From: Pomphorhynchus laevis
Lineage: Eukaryota; Acanthocephala; Palaeacanthocephala; Echinorhynchida; Pomphorhynchidae
Reading direction: 5' to 3'
NCBI GenBank assembly: GCA_012934845.2
Contig: WNNJ02002494.1
Location: 79,127-143,126, forward strand
DNA: 64,000 bases
A program made the translations under genes and the position numbers. Below the pieces are notes generated by a model. That model made no database searches and had not been told where the DNA came from. It saw only the letters and a program-made list of their open reading frames with translations. This document shows, piece after piece, positions 31,440-44,289 of the stretch. The number at the start of each line of letters is the position of its first letter. Positions within the stretch are counted from its first letter, which is position 1.

Positions 31440-34100
31440 GGCGAGTTAGAGTAAAGCAGTTGAAAAGTGATACATGATAGAGAATATAATGCAGTTTTCC
31501 AAATTCAGCCCGTTGAGTTTAGAGAGGCAAAAGAAAATGTGATCAAAACGGAAGAAGCGAGCGAGGATACGCACGTCGAAAATCACAAGGCGCTGAAGCG
31601 GAAGAAACGAGGATTTTGAAGAAAAAGTAAAATGACTGAGGCAATAGTCGAACTTAGGAAACAATAGACTTGAGATTAGAGAGTCACAGAATTTTTAATC
31701 AAGCGAACTCCTAACATGGCGAAGGTTGCAAAGAAGGAAATGCAAGATTGGGTTTTGTGACGAACGATATGATCGAGAGAAAGACAATTGTTGAAGTGAA
31801 CTTACAAGAAAGTGAGATGATCAACACTAGGAAGAACGAAGTAATTTAGAAATACAATGGACGGAGAGATAGAAAGAGGAAATAAGTGATAACCCATAAG
31901 AGATTAGACTTGGAATGGTTAAGGTACAAACTAAGTGAGGAAATATGCTTGGAGATGGATAGAAAACAATTCGTAGAAGGAGCCGAGATATCATCGATAA
32001 GATGAGCTGGAGAATGAGAGTATAGGAGAATATCATCAGCATATTGCATGATGCACAAGTTATGGTCACACGTTATTCTGGAGAGATCGGCCAGTAGAAA
32101 AAAGAATTGGTTTGATCACAGAACCTTGAAGAACGCCACAGGAGAGAAAGTAATGGCTTGAGAACGACTCATTGGAATATGCACGGATAGATCGTTTAGA
32201 GATATAATATGAGAACCAGGATACTTTAGATAAAGTAAATCCATAGTTGTGACGAAGGCGATGAAGGAAGATGGAATGGTTAACTATGTCAAAACCAGAA
32301 AGGTCGAGATAAATTACTACACTGCAGAGTTCCTTATTACGAACAAGAAGTAAGTCAGAGAAAACTTTGCAGGCCAACTCTGTAGAATAGTAAAATCGGA
32401 AAGCAGATTGAAAATGAGTAAAGAATTTGTACGAATAGAGATAAGTGCTAATCTAGTTCAACTTAAGACGTTTAAGAAGTTTGGACAGTTGGAATGTTAG
32501 AAATTTGACAATATGAGGAAGAGATCATAAGAACCCTTTCTCATATACACAAGATGTTCGAGAAATCAAAGGAGGGCCTTTTGAGTAGTGGTCGAATTAT
32601 GGCGGATTTCCAAGCACGAGGAAAGCAGTAACTACCATTGGAACAATTAAGCATTAAGGTTAGTGAAAGAGAAAGTTAAATGACCAAAGATTTTGGTGTA
32701 CACTATGATTATCATATGTATTGATATGTAATATATAAACACACTAGTAACGTGGATTAAATAATTAAGGGATTTACACACGATAAACCTCGTCGACAGA
32801 TACATGAATAAGGTTAAAGGGTTCAGGCAGACAAAAATCCAGCAAAAAAGACAAGATAGAAGAACAAGTGAATTCCTAGGATAGTAGTATCGAACTTCGA
32901 TTGAAGATCAACAAAACAATTATATGGATCGAGAGTGCTAACAGAGGTTGAACGCGATTTTATGGTGTTGAGAATATTTCATTTAAATCTTTAATTAGAG
33001 GACGATAGAATTTTGTTCTTAAAAGCGCAAAAAGTAAATATGCAGGAGGGAGCGGAGATATCTACAAAGAGCTAAATAGTAGTTGTGAATATCAATGGGG
33101 ATATAAGTTAGAGAACGCTTGAGGAAACGAACGTAGATTATAATCAAACGACTTAGAAAACACCTCGAACGCATACAGGTAGAGTCAAACCATGGTACAT
33201 AGTGGATTTGATGGGGAGTAAATAGTTGACACGAATAATATTGCCTTATCAAATGAATTAGATAGATAGTCCATATGTTTGAGATTGAGACGAGAAATGA
33301 GAAGAGAGACAATTAGCAGAAAACGGAAAAGAGAAAGATCGAAACGTTTCCAATGTCGACGGCTAATAGATAATGAGAAAGAATAGCGTAGAATAGGAAG
33401 ATAGGATTACAAGAAAATAGTCACATGGGCAGGGATCCAAAATATAGATAACGGCGGAATAAGATAATCATCTAGGAACTGCGATTAAATCAAGATCACC
33501 ACCAAGAATGTGCGTAGGGGTAGGATTGGGTAGCGAAGACATGATAGAATAGTTACAATCGTGAGAATCAATGATAAGGCTTTAGATATCAAGAAGCCAA
33601 TGACGGTCAAAACGAATGTTGATAACGCGGAGTACAAGAATATTGAGAGCAGATCCGATAATTCAGCAAAGAAAAGTATTAGATGACGAACTATATCTAA
33701 GACGATACAGAAGATACATATTCAGTGAGGTTAAGCCTACTGAAATATTTAAAAAAAGATGTTCAAATGTTTGTGGAACAAAAACGACGAAGAGGCAGTT
33801 AAATACGAAAGATCGATGAAGCCACTATGATTAATGAATGAGACAATATCCGATGATTGAGAACGGGACTTATCGATGGCAGAATAATCGAAAGAAGGTA
33901 GGCGTCGAACCGAGATGTCGCTACTATCAAGGGAGAATACTTTAACCTTTACATTGCAGATGTCAAGTGGAGTCGAATTTATTCGCGGAGGAGCGGATGT
34001 TTAGGAAGTCAAATTGGAATGAAGAGGTAGCCACAGAAGAAAACGAGGCGGAAAAGTAGCCTCCATCGAATTTTGGGTAGGAGTCGGACGACACTAAAAT
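31440..34100 (-). pseudogene. Family A CR1-like element, long degenerate copy
   Basis: On the minus strand, the endonuclease part is weakly legible at about 34100-33320. The linker with PWFDSTCMRSRCFLSRL lies at 33312-33019. The RT covers 32550-31440: LYLDLSGFDIVNHSIFLHRL (about 32320-32260), GVLQGSVIKPILF (about 32135-32090), QYADDILLYS (about 32045-32005, DD intact) and FDYCLSHFTFSSKSSFLPLQ near 31650. Many frameshifts and stops. The region is purine-rich on the plus strand because family A sense strands are pyrimidine-rich. Confidence 0.85.
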
Positions 34101-34139
34101 TATGTAGTTCTAGGTAGAAAATGATAGTACAAAGCGTAT

Positions 34140-34572
34140 GGACAGAATTGAGGAGGCTTGGAAGCAATGTTTTAGGACAACCTCAAAGCTATTTATGAAT
34201 ACCTAAAAGCTATTTATGAATGGCTTTTTCTAAATACAAGAATATACAATGATAATTATTATTAATATTATAATATTAATAACATTATAAATTTTATAAT
34301 ATTATAATATTATAATTTAAATATTATAAATAAGCTATATACCGAACATAAATAAACTATAAACATTAAAAATGTTTAAGATCTAATATACATACAAACC
34401 TGGATCACTGACATTATCACTTACACTGACATTCAAATCAAAGAAAAAACATTCAAATCTAACAAGACTACCGATCTTGTGCGTCGCGTTACAACAATTT
34501 CAACGATTTTTACAACGATTAATACGATTTCAACAATTGCAATAATTTCTATAGTTTTAATACACGACCAAT
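34140..34572 (+). promoter_or_regulatory. Upstream region of a family B element
   Basis: AT palindromes ('ataatattataatatt' type) at 34240-34340, then short repeats of 'acaacgatt' and 'caattgcaat' at 34480-34560, directly upstream of the ORF1 start at 34573. A 5' UTR role is suggested by position only. A phrase containing 'gctatttatgaatggctttt' (near 34207) recurs in part near 36753, so a dispersed repeat is also present. Confidence 0.4.
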
Positions 34573-35816
34573 ATGGGCAAAAAGAAACGTGTGCAGTCAT
34601 CAATCGAAGTCTTGAACTACGAATCAAATCAAGCACCGTGTTCCAAACTAGGATGCGATATTTAGACATCAGTAACCGGTACAACTAATCAACTTATCGA
34701 TCTCAAGATTAAAACATTCCTATGCGGCTACTGTGCGCCAGTTGAACCGGACTCACTACGTGCCTTCATTCAAAAAACTCAAAACAGCCAAGCCTGCACA
34801 CATAAAAATTCTTCCAATTAAGATACACCTAGCTCGCCAATATAACATAATAATGACGGTCACGATACTAGGCAGCAATCAACTCTATGCATTGATGACA
34901 ATGATATTTTATTGTCTAACATTTTTGAGTCGTCGGCGGTAATTAATCAGCGTAAATTGAATGATATGGGAAAGTGTGCAGAAGATAAAACCGACGAGGG
35001 AAATTATGTAGATCAAATTCTACCGAGGACACCTAAAGATGACCAGCTTTTACAATTTCGGTGGATGTTTCAGCATCAGTTGTCAAATCGGTATCGATAT
35101 GACTCGAACCAGAGTCCAGTGCTCAAAGTGGGGATGTTATCATATCTAGGTCATCCATAGAGGAGATCAACGAGCGAAATTGTACAGATGATAGTAGTAG
35201 TAATAATCGATACACCTTCCTAGACAAACCCGTTAAAGTGAATTATCGTAATACAAATGTCCATTTAGATGGGTCCTGAAAGCGACCGTTGATTCCACGA
35301 GATAGAGCTATAATAATGGCCAATATTGTTGAGTCGTCAGCAATAAACAATCAACATAGGTTGAATGACGACCTTGATAAAATTAGGTCCATATTGGGAC
35401 GTGTATTGTTTAATTGTGATTCGCAATTTATAACATCCTTTAAAGTAGTTTCCATCTTTCGCATAGGCAAATCTGATTATACAAATGCGAAACCTCGCTT
35501 ATTAAAAATAGTATTCAGTGACAAAGAGTACGTTAATGTTTTATTAAGAAAATCTTATAGACTTAGTGGTACTGGCATTAGATTACTTAGAGAATTAGAC
35601 GCGTCAGATAGAGAAAAGTATAAGCTGGCTAAGATTGAGATTCAAAAAAGACTCAACAGTTGGAAGCGAAATCTTAGGATTCGAAATTTTCAAGTAGTGC
35701 GACGCTGCCCTTGTGTGTTTTGGACAATGTTACCCTTCCACGACAAAATTTCACATGCATTCGACCTCTCGAGCTGCGTCGCACCTATCAAAGCAATAAC
35801 GAAAGTCCATGTGTAA
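34573..35816 (+). pseudogene. Family B ORF1 (zinc finger plus RRM-like domain)
   Basis: The ATG at 34573 opens MGKKKRVQSS, followed by CSKLGCDI, a stop at 34663, then LKIKTFLCGYCAPVEPDS: the same finger layout as at 7622 and 41180. Further on, in frame 35289-35816, RLNDDLDKIRSILGRVLF, VVSIFRIGKSDYTN, KPRLLKIVFSDK and DREKYKLAKIEIQK match the RRM-like and C-terminal domains of CR1-type ORF1 proteins. The parts are in different frames. Confidence 0.75.
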
Positions 35817-35839
35817 CCAATATACCGGATATTTATTGT

Positions 35840-36536
35840 AAAAAAATATAAATGTGTTATATTCTAATGTTCAAAGTATCCTCCCAAAAATGGTAGAGGT
35901 TTCGCTACTTGCTGAAGAAATTAATGCTAGTATCCTGGCATTCAGTGAATCTTGGTTGTATTCTAACATTGATGACGCAGAAATTGCAATTCCCGGTTAC
36001 AGTCTTACCGTTTTGATCGTGTTAATGTCAGAGGTAGCGGTGTAGTCATATACGCGCGAGATAGTATTACTGCTAGTGTCCTATATCACGATAATGAGGA
36101 GATTAGTTACCAATCTCTATGGTGTCGTTTCGAAAGCCCTGATTCCTCTGTTGTCATTAGACTTGTGTACAGAAGTCCTATGGCATCCACCAAACCCATC
36201 CGGAAAGATTTAGAACGGTTCGCCTCTTACGAAAACTTAATCTTACTTGGGGACTTTAATATGCCACGTATAGACTGGTCTACTTATCCCCGTTTGAGCG
36301 GCTGTGATTGGGAATCTTCTGAACTACTCGATTTATTAAACGAGCTGAATTACTTTCAGTACGTAAATCAAGACACTCGTTTCAGAGGCTCTTCTAGAAG
36401 TCTATTAGATTTATGTTTGTCTAACCATGATCTACCGATAAATATTGACTACATACAAGCTATAGGGAATAGTGACCGTTGCAGTATGTTAATTCGCTTT
36501 CAGTTCTTCAGCCTTCCACGCTCGCTGACATTTTAA
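35840..36536 (+). pseudogene. Family B apurinic-type endonuclease
   Basis: LYSNVQSILPKMVEV (35857-35901), then AFSESWLYSNIDDAEIAIPG (about 35938-35997), where the E of SESWL is the usual catalytic glutamate. A frameshift follows near 36010, then GVVIYARDSITASV, LVYRSPM, and LLGDFNMPRIDW (36243-36278) with the GDFN motif. The last block reads GNSDRCS where the family has SDH, so the catalytic histidine is lost. A stop follows at 36534 and no RT is attached, so the copy is truncated at its 3' end. Confidence 0.85.
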
Positions 36537-38185
36537 ATACCTTCCGTATTTAAAAATATATCATGATAACATGCAACTAAGTCACTCATAAATGTCAGGA
36601 GCCACGCTCGCTGACATTCTAGTAATAATATACTAGAATATGCAACGACCACTAATTTAAAGTCCACTAGTTTAAAGAGTGGACTATACCATTACGAACT
36701 ATTCAAGGATGTATGTATCAAATAATTTAAAAGGTTGACTATAATGTTAAAAGCAATTTATGAATGGCTTTTTCTAAACACATAAGCCCTATACAAGAAT
36801 ATCAATGGCGACTCGTTTAAAGTTCACAAATTCATTTTCCACTCATTTAAAGAGTGGAGTATTCCATTAGGAACTATTCATGGATAATAGTTTCAAACAC
36901 ACGTAAAGTCTATTCAAGAATATGAATGACGATTTTTGTAATTTAGTGATATTGTGATATTGTGCGCTTCAATTATTTGCCCATGTAATACTTTAATCTA
37001 AACAATTGCACCTTATAAGTATGTATTTCTATAAATACTAACATATAATTTTTTTAGCAAAATCTGCAACAGTATTGAAATTTGAAATTTAACTTACTCC
37101 GAGACTAATAAATTCCAAGATTATATTTAATAATTCTAACGATCTTAAAATATCATCATATTGAGGATATATTTAAAAACAATAGAATAAATCTTAACTA
37201 TCCTACCCATTATTAGATCAAACCTGAAGCCATATACATTAGGACACCTGAAATCTAAGAAAATATATCGGTACAATGATTTGGATAGATAAATGATGAT
37301 CCCATTTTCCAATTATTTTGGTGGGTTATTTGCATTAAACTGTAAATCACGTTATGTTTTCTAATCCAAATATAAATTTATAAATATTTATATTTAATTT
37401 AAATTTTTTAATTTTATAAGGTTGGTCCATGCACAAGCAAATAACAATGCATGACACACTTCTGGACGTTACTCGACACCTTGTAAAGAAGCAGTACATT
37501 ACGTAATTATGGTGAATTATATTATTTAACTGTATTTTATTTTATCCTTTCATGTTTATTAGAATACATGAGCCAGTTCTAAGTATATTATAAAAATACA
37601 TGTAGCATCTTAGCTCATTTACTATGAAGAATGCACTAATATTAGTGGCCAATAGTCTTAGATCTTCAAGGTTAGTAAGTAGACTACTAATATTAGTATG
37701 ATGTTTTGTTCCCGATGTTCCTTGAAGCTTTTATCCGATCATACATTTAGCTTTATCTATTCGTCTTTACAAACCTACGCTGACCCAACACAAACATCAT
37801 GTGATGACTTTAATAAATTCAAGCATATCTCAATAGGACATAATTTGTAGTTATGTTCTATAAATCAAGTTTGCCGATCATCGTGCTCTGACGGGTAATT
37901 TACTTGAGTTGAAGATTTTGAGTGACTTAGTCGCATGTTATCATGATATATTTTTAAATACGTTCCTTTTCATTGAAGATAAAAATTTTAATGCTGACAA
38001 ATTAGAATGGTAATTCTCTTTTTGATATGCTTGAGCTCATTAGTTGTCTTAGGGTTTCAAATATCAAATGGATGTTTTGCTGTCTGTTATATAGGCACCA
38101 TGTTTAGTCTCAAAGTTTGATACCCTTAATTCTGGTTATTCATTTTCCTATAAATTAACATTTGTGGATATTCATTTTTCTATAA
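36537..38185. other. No gene; several copies of a dispersed AT-rich repeat
   Basis: The phrase 'cacgctcgctgacatt' occurs at about 36517 and 36605. Blocks like 'atatgcaacgaccactaatt' near 36639 and 'attaggaactattcatgg' near 36868 recur near 40860-40970, and 'tttatgaatggctttttcta' near 36758 recurs near 34212. Beyond 37000 the sequence is AT-rich and I see no gene. Confidence 0.5.
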
Positions 38186-38189
38186 ATGT

Positions 38190-38539
38190 ATGGAAACGAA
38201 AATGTTAAGGAGGATCGCGGGAAAAACTCGCCAAGACCATATTCGTAACAGAGACATCCGAAAGCGATTTGGCGTAGCACCCATAGCAGACAAACTGAGA
38301 GAATCAAGGCTGATATTGTATAGACATGTACTAAAGGCAACGTGAACACGCTGGCGCAAGCACCACTTCAAATCGAGGTCGATGGAAAGATACCAAGAGA
38401 AAGACCACAGAAAAAATTGATGGATACCCTATTGAATGATATGAAAACGGTCGGTCTCACGCCCGAAGACGCAGCGGATAGGGCATTTTGACACCGGCGA
38501 ACGCGGCAAGCGGACCCTGCCAAACGGGATAAACTCTAA
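38190..38539 (+). pseudogene. RTE-type retrotransposon, C-terminal end
   Basis: From the ATG at 38190: METKMLRRIAGKTRQDHIRN, then DIRKRFGVAPIADKLRESRL, the hallmark end of RTE elements. After a stop and frameshift near 38342 the protein continues with DGKIPRERPQKKLMDTLLND, then GLTPEDAADRAF, a TGA in place of the family's tryptophan, and RQADPAKRDKL-stop at 38537-38539. It is strongly 5'-truncated. Confidence 0.9.
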
Positions 38540-40030
38540 GAAGAAGATTTTTCTACAAATGAATAATTTTAAATCTATTTTTTTTGTTAAACATTAAATA
38601 AAAACATTAACATGACCGAAAAACACGAAATGCAGGCGTGGGCTCACTGCTGATGAGGTCCACCCTCGCTGATTTGTAGTGCACAGTGATGTTGGTAATG
38701 TTGAAAGAATAACACGAGTATAATATGAAACCAACCAATGAAATTAAAAAAGTTGTTAAATATTTGTGTAGAAGCAAACATATTTCAAAATTAGCACACG
38801 CTATCTCTATCGTCAATAACCTTACTTGTATTGAAAATTGTTGCAGTTAAAAATTTTTAGTAGTTCAATTTGTAACCCAATTTTTCTCTATTGTAAAATA
38901 GACATGATAATGCACCACAAAATATTTTTGGCCTTACTATTTATTTAATAATTATTGAATAAATAGTTATTCAATAATTATTTAATTATTAAATAAATTC
39001 AATAATTTAAAATTCCGCCAACAGATGCACAACCGTTTGTTCAAAATGCGAGCAAACGAAAATACCTACGCAGTTGCATAGCATAGAGAAGTTGAATTAT
39101 CAGGATGATTGACGAGTTTGCGAATGGAATGTGTATCAAAACTTATAACTAAACAACATACTGAAACAGGAATATTGATTGCAGTCTAATATAAATGACA
39201 ACTATGTCCTGACAGCAAATGTGATGAGGATCCATTGTTGCTATTTTATAAGAATATACGTTACAATAGGTATTATATTAGGCATTAAATTGTACAATAC
39301 AATATGTATTATATTGTACAATATAATGTATTGCACAATACATTATATTGTCTATAATATGATTGGTACTATATTATATTAGGTAATAATAATGAAGAGT
39401 GAACCTTTTGCTCTTGCGGTTTTGACGTGTGCTCAAATTGATGTCGATATAGGTTCATGCTCGAAGTTTGAACCTAGTACATAGAGTTTGCAACGCACAC
39501 GCCTCAACCATACAGTCCACGGGACTGAAAAGTTAGATCCCATGTAGGTCTTTGATAATTAAGAATAAAATTATGTTCAGCAACACATAAAAACGTGACC
39601 GCAAATGATTCATTAAATTTTGTTAATCCACAGACTGGTAAATCCACATATCGGTTTTCTCTTTAGATATCATTATTGTACTCTTAAAACTCAAAGATTA
39701 CAAAAAGTTACTTTCTCGAATAATAACTTTTCAGTATCTTCTGTATCGAGAATTGACCTACTTGACAGATAATCACAATTGTTGTATATTCTCAAATATC
39801 GTTCTGTCATCGTCCAGAATACAATAGTCCAAAATATATACAGTCACTGCTACATTTTCGATATTATTTTTCAAATAGCGTGCTCTTTGTGTAAGATATA
39901 AGCAGACTGATAGTGCCTTTTTGAAACAACACTTAAGAGCTTCCCTTGTTTATTTTTCCAATTAATGCAAGGTGTAACTTTTCATTTTAATGTACCATTT
40001 TATAGAGATGTGCTAAAATATAAGAATTTC
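38540..40030. other. No gene recognised
   Basis: AT-rich sequence with a local inverted AT stretch ('tattgtacaatata' type) at about 39290-39360. I see no frame with recognisable content. A hammerhead-like motif near 38647 was examined and rejected. Confidence 0.5.
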
Positions 40031-40034
40031 CAAT

Positions 40035-40365
40035 TTGGATTTTACTAAAAGAACTGTTTTGTTTTTATTCTTGGCAGCTAAGAAGGCAATAATGTTTCTT
40101 TTGGCACTTATGTTTCGTGCCAGGAGGCATTGCGCTTGATTATATGACTCAAGAACAAGTTTTAAAAGACGAGCTCGACCACCAGTCATGCGGCGTCCCA
40201 AAGGAAGCATTGCTAGAACTTTTATTTTAGAAGCAACAACAGAGTCGCTTTATACAAACATACGTCGGATTACATTACGAACTGCAATAACATCATCATC
40301 TAATCTAACCTGAGCAGTGGAACTAGTTGACTCTGGAATACCACCGAAAAACACACAACAAGACC
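40035..40365 (-). pseudogene. ORF1 fragment of a CR1-type element
   Basis: The minus strand reads GGIPESTSSTAQVRLDDDVI (about 40360-40305), then AVRNVIRRMFV, a stop, SDSVVASKIKVLAMLPLGRR and MTGGRARLLKLVLESYNQAQ (about 40192-40135). It aligns by eye with the ORF1 at 35320-35570 (NIVESSAINNQHRLNDDLDK and so on). No neighbouring element parts were found. Confidence 0.65.
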
Positions 40366-40628
40366 TATTAACTTTACCACGTACTTTAAATAATGATGAT
40401 TGTTCGAAAAAGTTAGTATATTGGTTATTACAAGACGTGTTATTATTATAACATTGTTATTATAATGTTATTTTATAACATTAATACAATTAGAAAGATG
40501 GTGCAACAAATTATGGAGCCTGTTCTCGTTCACTAGAGAAACGATATTCGTAATCGATGATGCGCTGTCACTTTTGTGATGAGACAAATGTTTTAAACTT
40601 CCCAGCGATGCCTATTATGATTAATTTG

Positions 40629-41051
40629 ACGGCTATTAAAGGAATAACGACAAATCTCATTTTAATTATCTAATTTCATTATAATCAAATAACTTCAATT
40701 GAACTCTGCTTAACATTTAACTTTTATGTATTTAAATACACTAACAAATTACATTTTTACTTTTTATAACATTAATTTAACATCCTTTGATAATACATTA
40801 AATGACAAATAGATTAAATGACTCATTTAGATCCACATTATTTTAGTCCAGACATTTAAATAGTGAACTATATCATTACGAACTATTAATGGTAGCCTTT
40901 TTCGAACCTAAATAAAGTATATACACGAATATGCAACGACCACTAATTTGAAGTTCACTAGTTTAAAATAAAGAATTTGACGGTTATTAAAGGAACAATG
41001 ACGAATCTCATTTTGATTATCTCATTTCATTATAATCAAATAACTTCAATA
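40629..41051. repeat. ~75 bp direct repeat, 348 bp apart
   Basis: Bases 40629-40702 and 40977-41051 are near-identical, sharing for example 'attatctaatttcattataa' or its one-base variant and 'atcaaataacttcaat'. The DNA between them carries a copy of the dispersed repeat also seen at 36.6-36.9 kb. Confidence 0.8.
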
Positions 41052-41179
41052 CTACCGAAATGGACACAACAAGACCTATCAACTTTGGGTGTTTGCGCTC
41101 TCTTCGAAAGCAAATTTGAAGAGAGCGTCAAACACTATACATATCACTCAACATCGTAATGCATATAAGCGGCTAGAGG

Positions 41180-43445
41180 TAAAATGCTACAATCAAGGCT
41201 GTGAAGTGTGGTCTATTGTCGACATTCCTTTAAATACCTAGTCGTCACTCAAGATCAAGGACTTTTATTGCGGCTTTTGTTCTGCTACAATGATGTCGGC
41301 CCTCTAAATGAAACTAGTGGAAGATATTGATTGTGATGTGAATTGTTGTAATATATCGTTACCTCTCAACTTAAATCACGTTCGTGTCTCTCAAGACCGT
41401 ACGGACCATCAAACTTCGATAAACACCTGTACCGTTAATCCTGTCGTTAAGCTGCCATTAGATGACAGTTCAACTCCTGACCTATGTGAACCGCGGTTTG
41501 AATTACTTTCACTGTCATCATAATCAATGTTGATCATCTCCCTCCTTTAGGAAGTAGGGACCACTGCTTGCTCTCCTTCACGGCTGTCCCTTATTCCAGA
41601 TTCTGTTCACCTAGCTCAAAAACTTCCAAACGTCATTGGTCGAAGGTGAGAAGAGAAGATGTTTTGAGAGTTTACAACCAATTCCCGTGTACTTTCATGA
41701 ACCCAGACAAGCTATCATTGAATATGATCACTGATTATCTACATAAATTATCTGATATTCTTGCCCCTATGAGCGAATCCTCTTATGCTGCTAAGTCACC
41801 TGTATGGATAGATTCCGACGTCAGACAACTAATAAGTACACCAAATTGCTTATGAAAGCTTCAGCGTTATGACTCTAGTTTCTCTGCAAGATATAAATAT
41901 GTTCGAAATCTTTGTGCTAGAGTGAAAGCAACAAAACGATATACATTCGAATCGTCTATCGCTAATAATGTAACACAAAATCCAAAACTATTATGGACTT
42001 ATGTTCGTCGTAACAGAAGCCTTAACATAGAAATCAAGTATGTCCTTAATGCGGAGGGATGTGTGATAACTTCTCAGAGTGGTATTGTGGAATGCCTTGC
42101 TACGTTTTTTTTCGCTACCGGCAAATAATTCACCTAGAGCTTCTATTACTTCGCATGGTGTAGCATTAGGGCAATCTTCGCGTTTTCTTCACGTTACGAT
42201 TAGTGAGATTGTAAGTCGGCTTAATCAGCTTGACCCATTTAGCTCTACCGGCCCTGATGACATTTCTCCGTTTCTCTTGAAGAATTTATCTAGATATTTG
42301 ACTCCTTCTCTTCTTGCTATTTTTGAGAACAGTTTGACCAGTGGATGTGTTTCTGATGTCTGGAAAACTGCCATCGTAGTTCCGATCCCAAAGAAAACCA
42401 TTGCAACGGCTTGTACTGACTATAGACCAATCAGCCTGACTAGTTCTCTATGCAAAGTGCTTGAAAAGTTGATCGCCACCCGGATCAGGCATCACTTGAG
42501 GGAACTCGGAATAATGTCGTCTTCTCAGCACGGTTTCCTCCCTGGTCGTTCCTGCTTAACAAACTTATTGACTTCACGCGAAATGTGGGTTGAGGCGGTC
42601 AGTCGCGGCCAATCAATTAATGTGGTATTCATTGACTTTTCAAGAGCATTCGATCGGGTGCCGCATGAGAGCTTGGTAGCATTACTATTTAACTACGGCA
42701 TTCCTGTAATGTTGTGTAATTGGATTCAAGATTTCCTACGTAATCGTTTCTTTAGGGTGAGAGTTGGCACCCATCTTTCCACTTCCAGACGCGTTTACTG
42801 TGGTGTTCCGCAGGGTACCGTTCTAGGTCCTCTGCTGTTTATTGTGTTCCTTAACGATTTGTTGCTGCGGATTTAGAGTCCCTGTCTTGCTTTTGCTGAC
42901 GACCTCAAACTATGGTCTGTAGATGATATGGATCCGCTTGCCATTTCCCTGCAGGAAGACCTTAATGAAATATACCGATGGAGTGAGGCTACTGGTATGA
43001 AGATCAATGTTGACAAATGCGGCCACATGAAATTAGGGAGGCGTTGCGATGACTGTCATTTTCGCCTAGGAACTTCAATTTTTAATGTCGTCATGGTGTA
43101 TATGGATCTGGGTGTCATGGTGCATAGTACATTAAAATCTCGGTCAGATACAGAGTTTGCCTATAGCAAGGCTTTGTGAGCTATGTACTGCGTCAAAAAT
43201 GCATTTAATCGTATTAATCCATTTGTTTTCAAACGGCTTTACTGCGCTCTTGTTCGCCCGCATATAAAGTACTGCGTGCAAGTAGTTTTTCCGTACACTA
43301 AGAGAGAGAGTTCAATAGACTAGAGTCAATCCTTCGTAGAGGTTCTCGAATGTGTATGGATGGATCATATTCATATCGTAAGCGGCTTGAATTTCTAAAG
43401 ATACCATCTTTGGGTCAGAGGCTATATTACCTAGATCTTATTGTG
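41180..43445 (+). pseudogene. Family B-like element with deleted endonuclease
   Basis: ORF1 finger: EVKCYNQGCEVWSIVDIPLN then KDFYCGFCSA (41178-41300). Almost the whole endonuclease is absent, and only its end is left (LGSRDHCLLSF, about 41550-41582). The linker (PVWIDSDVRQL, RVKATKRYTFE, NPKLLWTYVRR) covers 41570-42030. The RT occupies frames 42079-42876 and 42928-43179: STGPDDISPFLLKNL, YRPISLTSSLCKVLEKL, IDFSRAFDRVPHE, GVPQGTVLGPLLF, a stop at 42874, then AFADDLKLW (about 42889-42915, DD intact). Beyond 43180 the C-terminal part is broken (NRINPFVFKRLYCALVRPHI). It resembles the 17.9 kb element in layout but is clearly diverged. Confidence 0.88.
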
Positions 43446-43599
43446 GCGCAGGCACCAAAGCTGAATAATCGGCTGAATTGACGGCAAACGACCCTATGGT
43501 TGATCTATAATACCATAAGAGAGCGGAAAGCTCTTGGTATGTGACTTTACATGTCCAAATACGCTAGCAAAGGATAAAATACGCTGGCACAGGATGCGT

Positions 43600-43860
43600 C
43601 TCATCGGATGCAGAGGAATTGAAAACGCACAAGTACGATTGTATTGACCATACTCAATACTCATGTGTAACGTTAGCTATCGGTACACTTGGAGCATTTG
43701 GTCCTTCGGTCACGAAGTTCTTCCATGATTTAGAAAAGAGGCTATGTCGGGTCACTACAGACTAGCGCGCAGGTTCATTCCTCAGACTCCATCAAAGCGC
43801 TACTGTTCAAAGGGTCAATGCGGCGTGTATGTTGAGGCGATCATTGCCGCGTTTGCTGCC
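43600..43860 (+). pseudogene. C-terminus of the GVQQGDSLG-type RT
   Basis: The frame starting near 43627 reads HKYDCIDHTQYSCVTLAIGT, then LGAFGPSVTKFFHDLEKRL and CRVTTD-stop-RAGSF, then QRVNAACML. This is the typical C-terminal block of the RT family whose catalytic part lies at 2.7-3.3 kb (GPSxxKFxxxLxxRL, RxGSFL, QRGNAA). It ends near 43860. Confidence 0.7.
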
Positions 43861-44199
43861 CAGACAAAAGTTGAAGTTCACGATACAGGCGAACAAGGAA
43901 TGTTGGACGATGATGACCAGGGCCGATTAGATGAAGACGTCATGGATGGAGCGGTAGATCATTTCTTGATGAAATCGACTGAGAATGGCATCGATGTGTT
44001 ATTAGGAGAAACGACAACTAGATGGGCAGAGGAAAGAGACGAAGACGATAATGTTATCACTGACGGAGCTAGTGAAATTGTCTCAGTTATAAGTTACGTG
44101 CAAGAACAATCATCAGAGGCAATGCAGAATGACACAGACGAAATGTGGTTGTGGAAGCGGATGAAAAGGAGAAAGCAAACGAAGAAGAATCCGATATGA
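43860..44199 (+). CDS. Hypothetical acidic ORF
   Basis: The open frame that begins at 43744 overlaps the RT relic at first. From about 43860 it continues alone with a very acidic stretch rich in D and E (DDDDQGRLDEDVMDGAVDHF and onward), ending KRRKQTKK. A further acidic stretch (EDDEIKEDDKTETVDLVEKD, about 44209-44272) follows in another frame, as if one longer acidic tail had been frameshifted. I do not recognise it. GC content is higher than in the flanking DNA, so it may be the broken end of a gene or of a mobile element. Confidence 0.25.
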
Positions 44200-44289
44200 A
44201 ACTTCGATAGAAGATGACGAGATCAAAGAGGACGATAAAACCGAGACAGTCGACTTGGTTGAAAAGGACGATTAATTTGAAAACATTGT

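Noticed and set aside
38640-38700. Hammerhead-like sequence (cactg, ctgatga, gagg/cctc stem, cagtg)
   Set aside because: Stem I and the first box are present but the GAAA box and stem III are not (gctga follows stem II), so it does not meet the core requirement.
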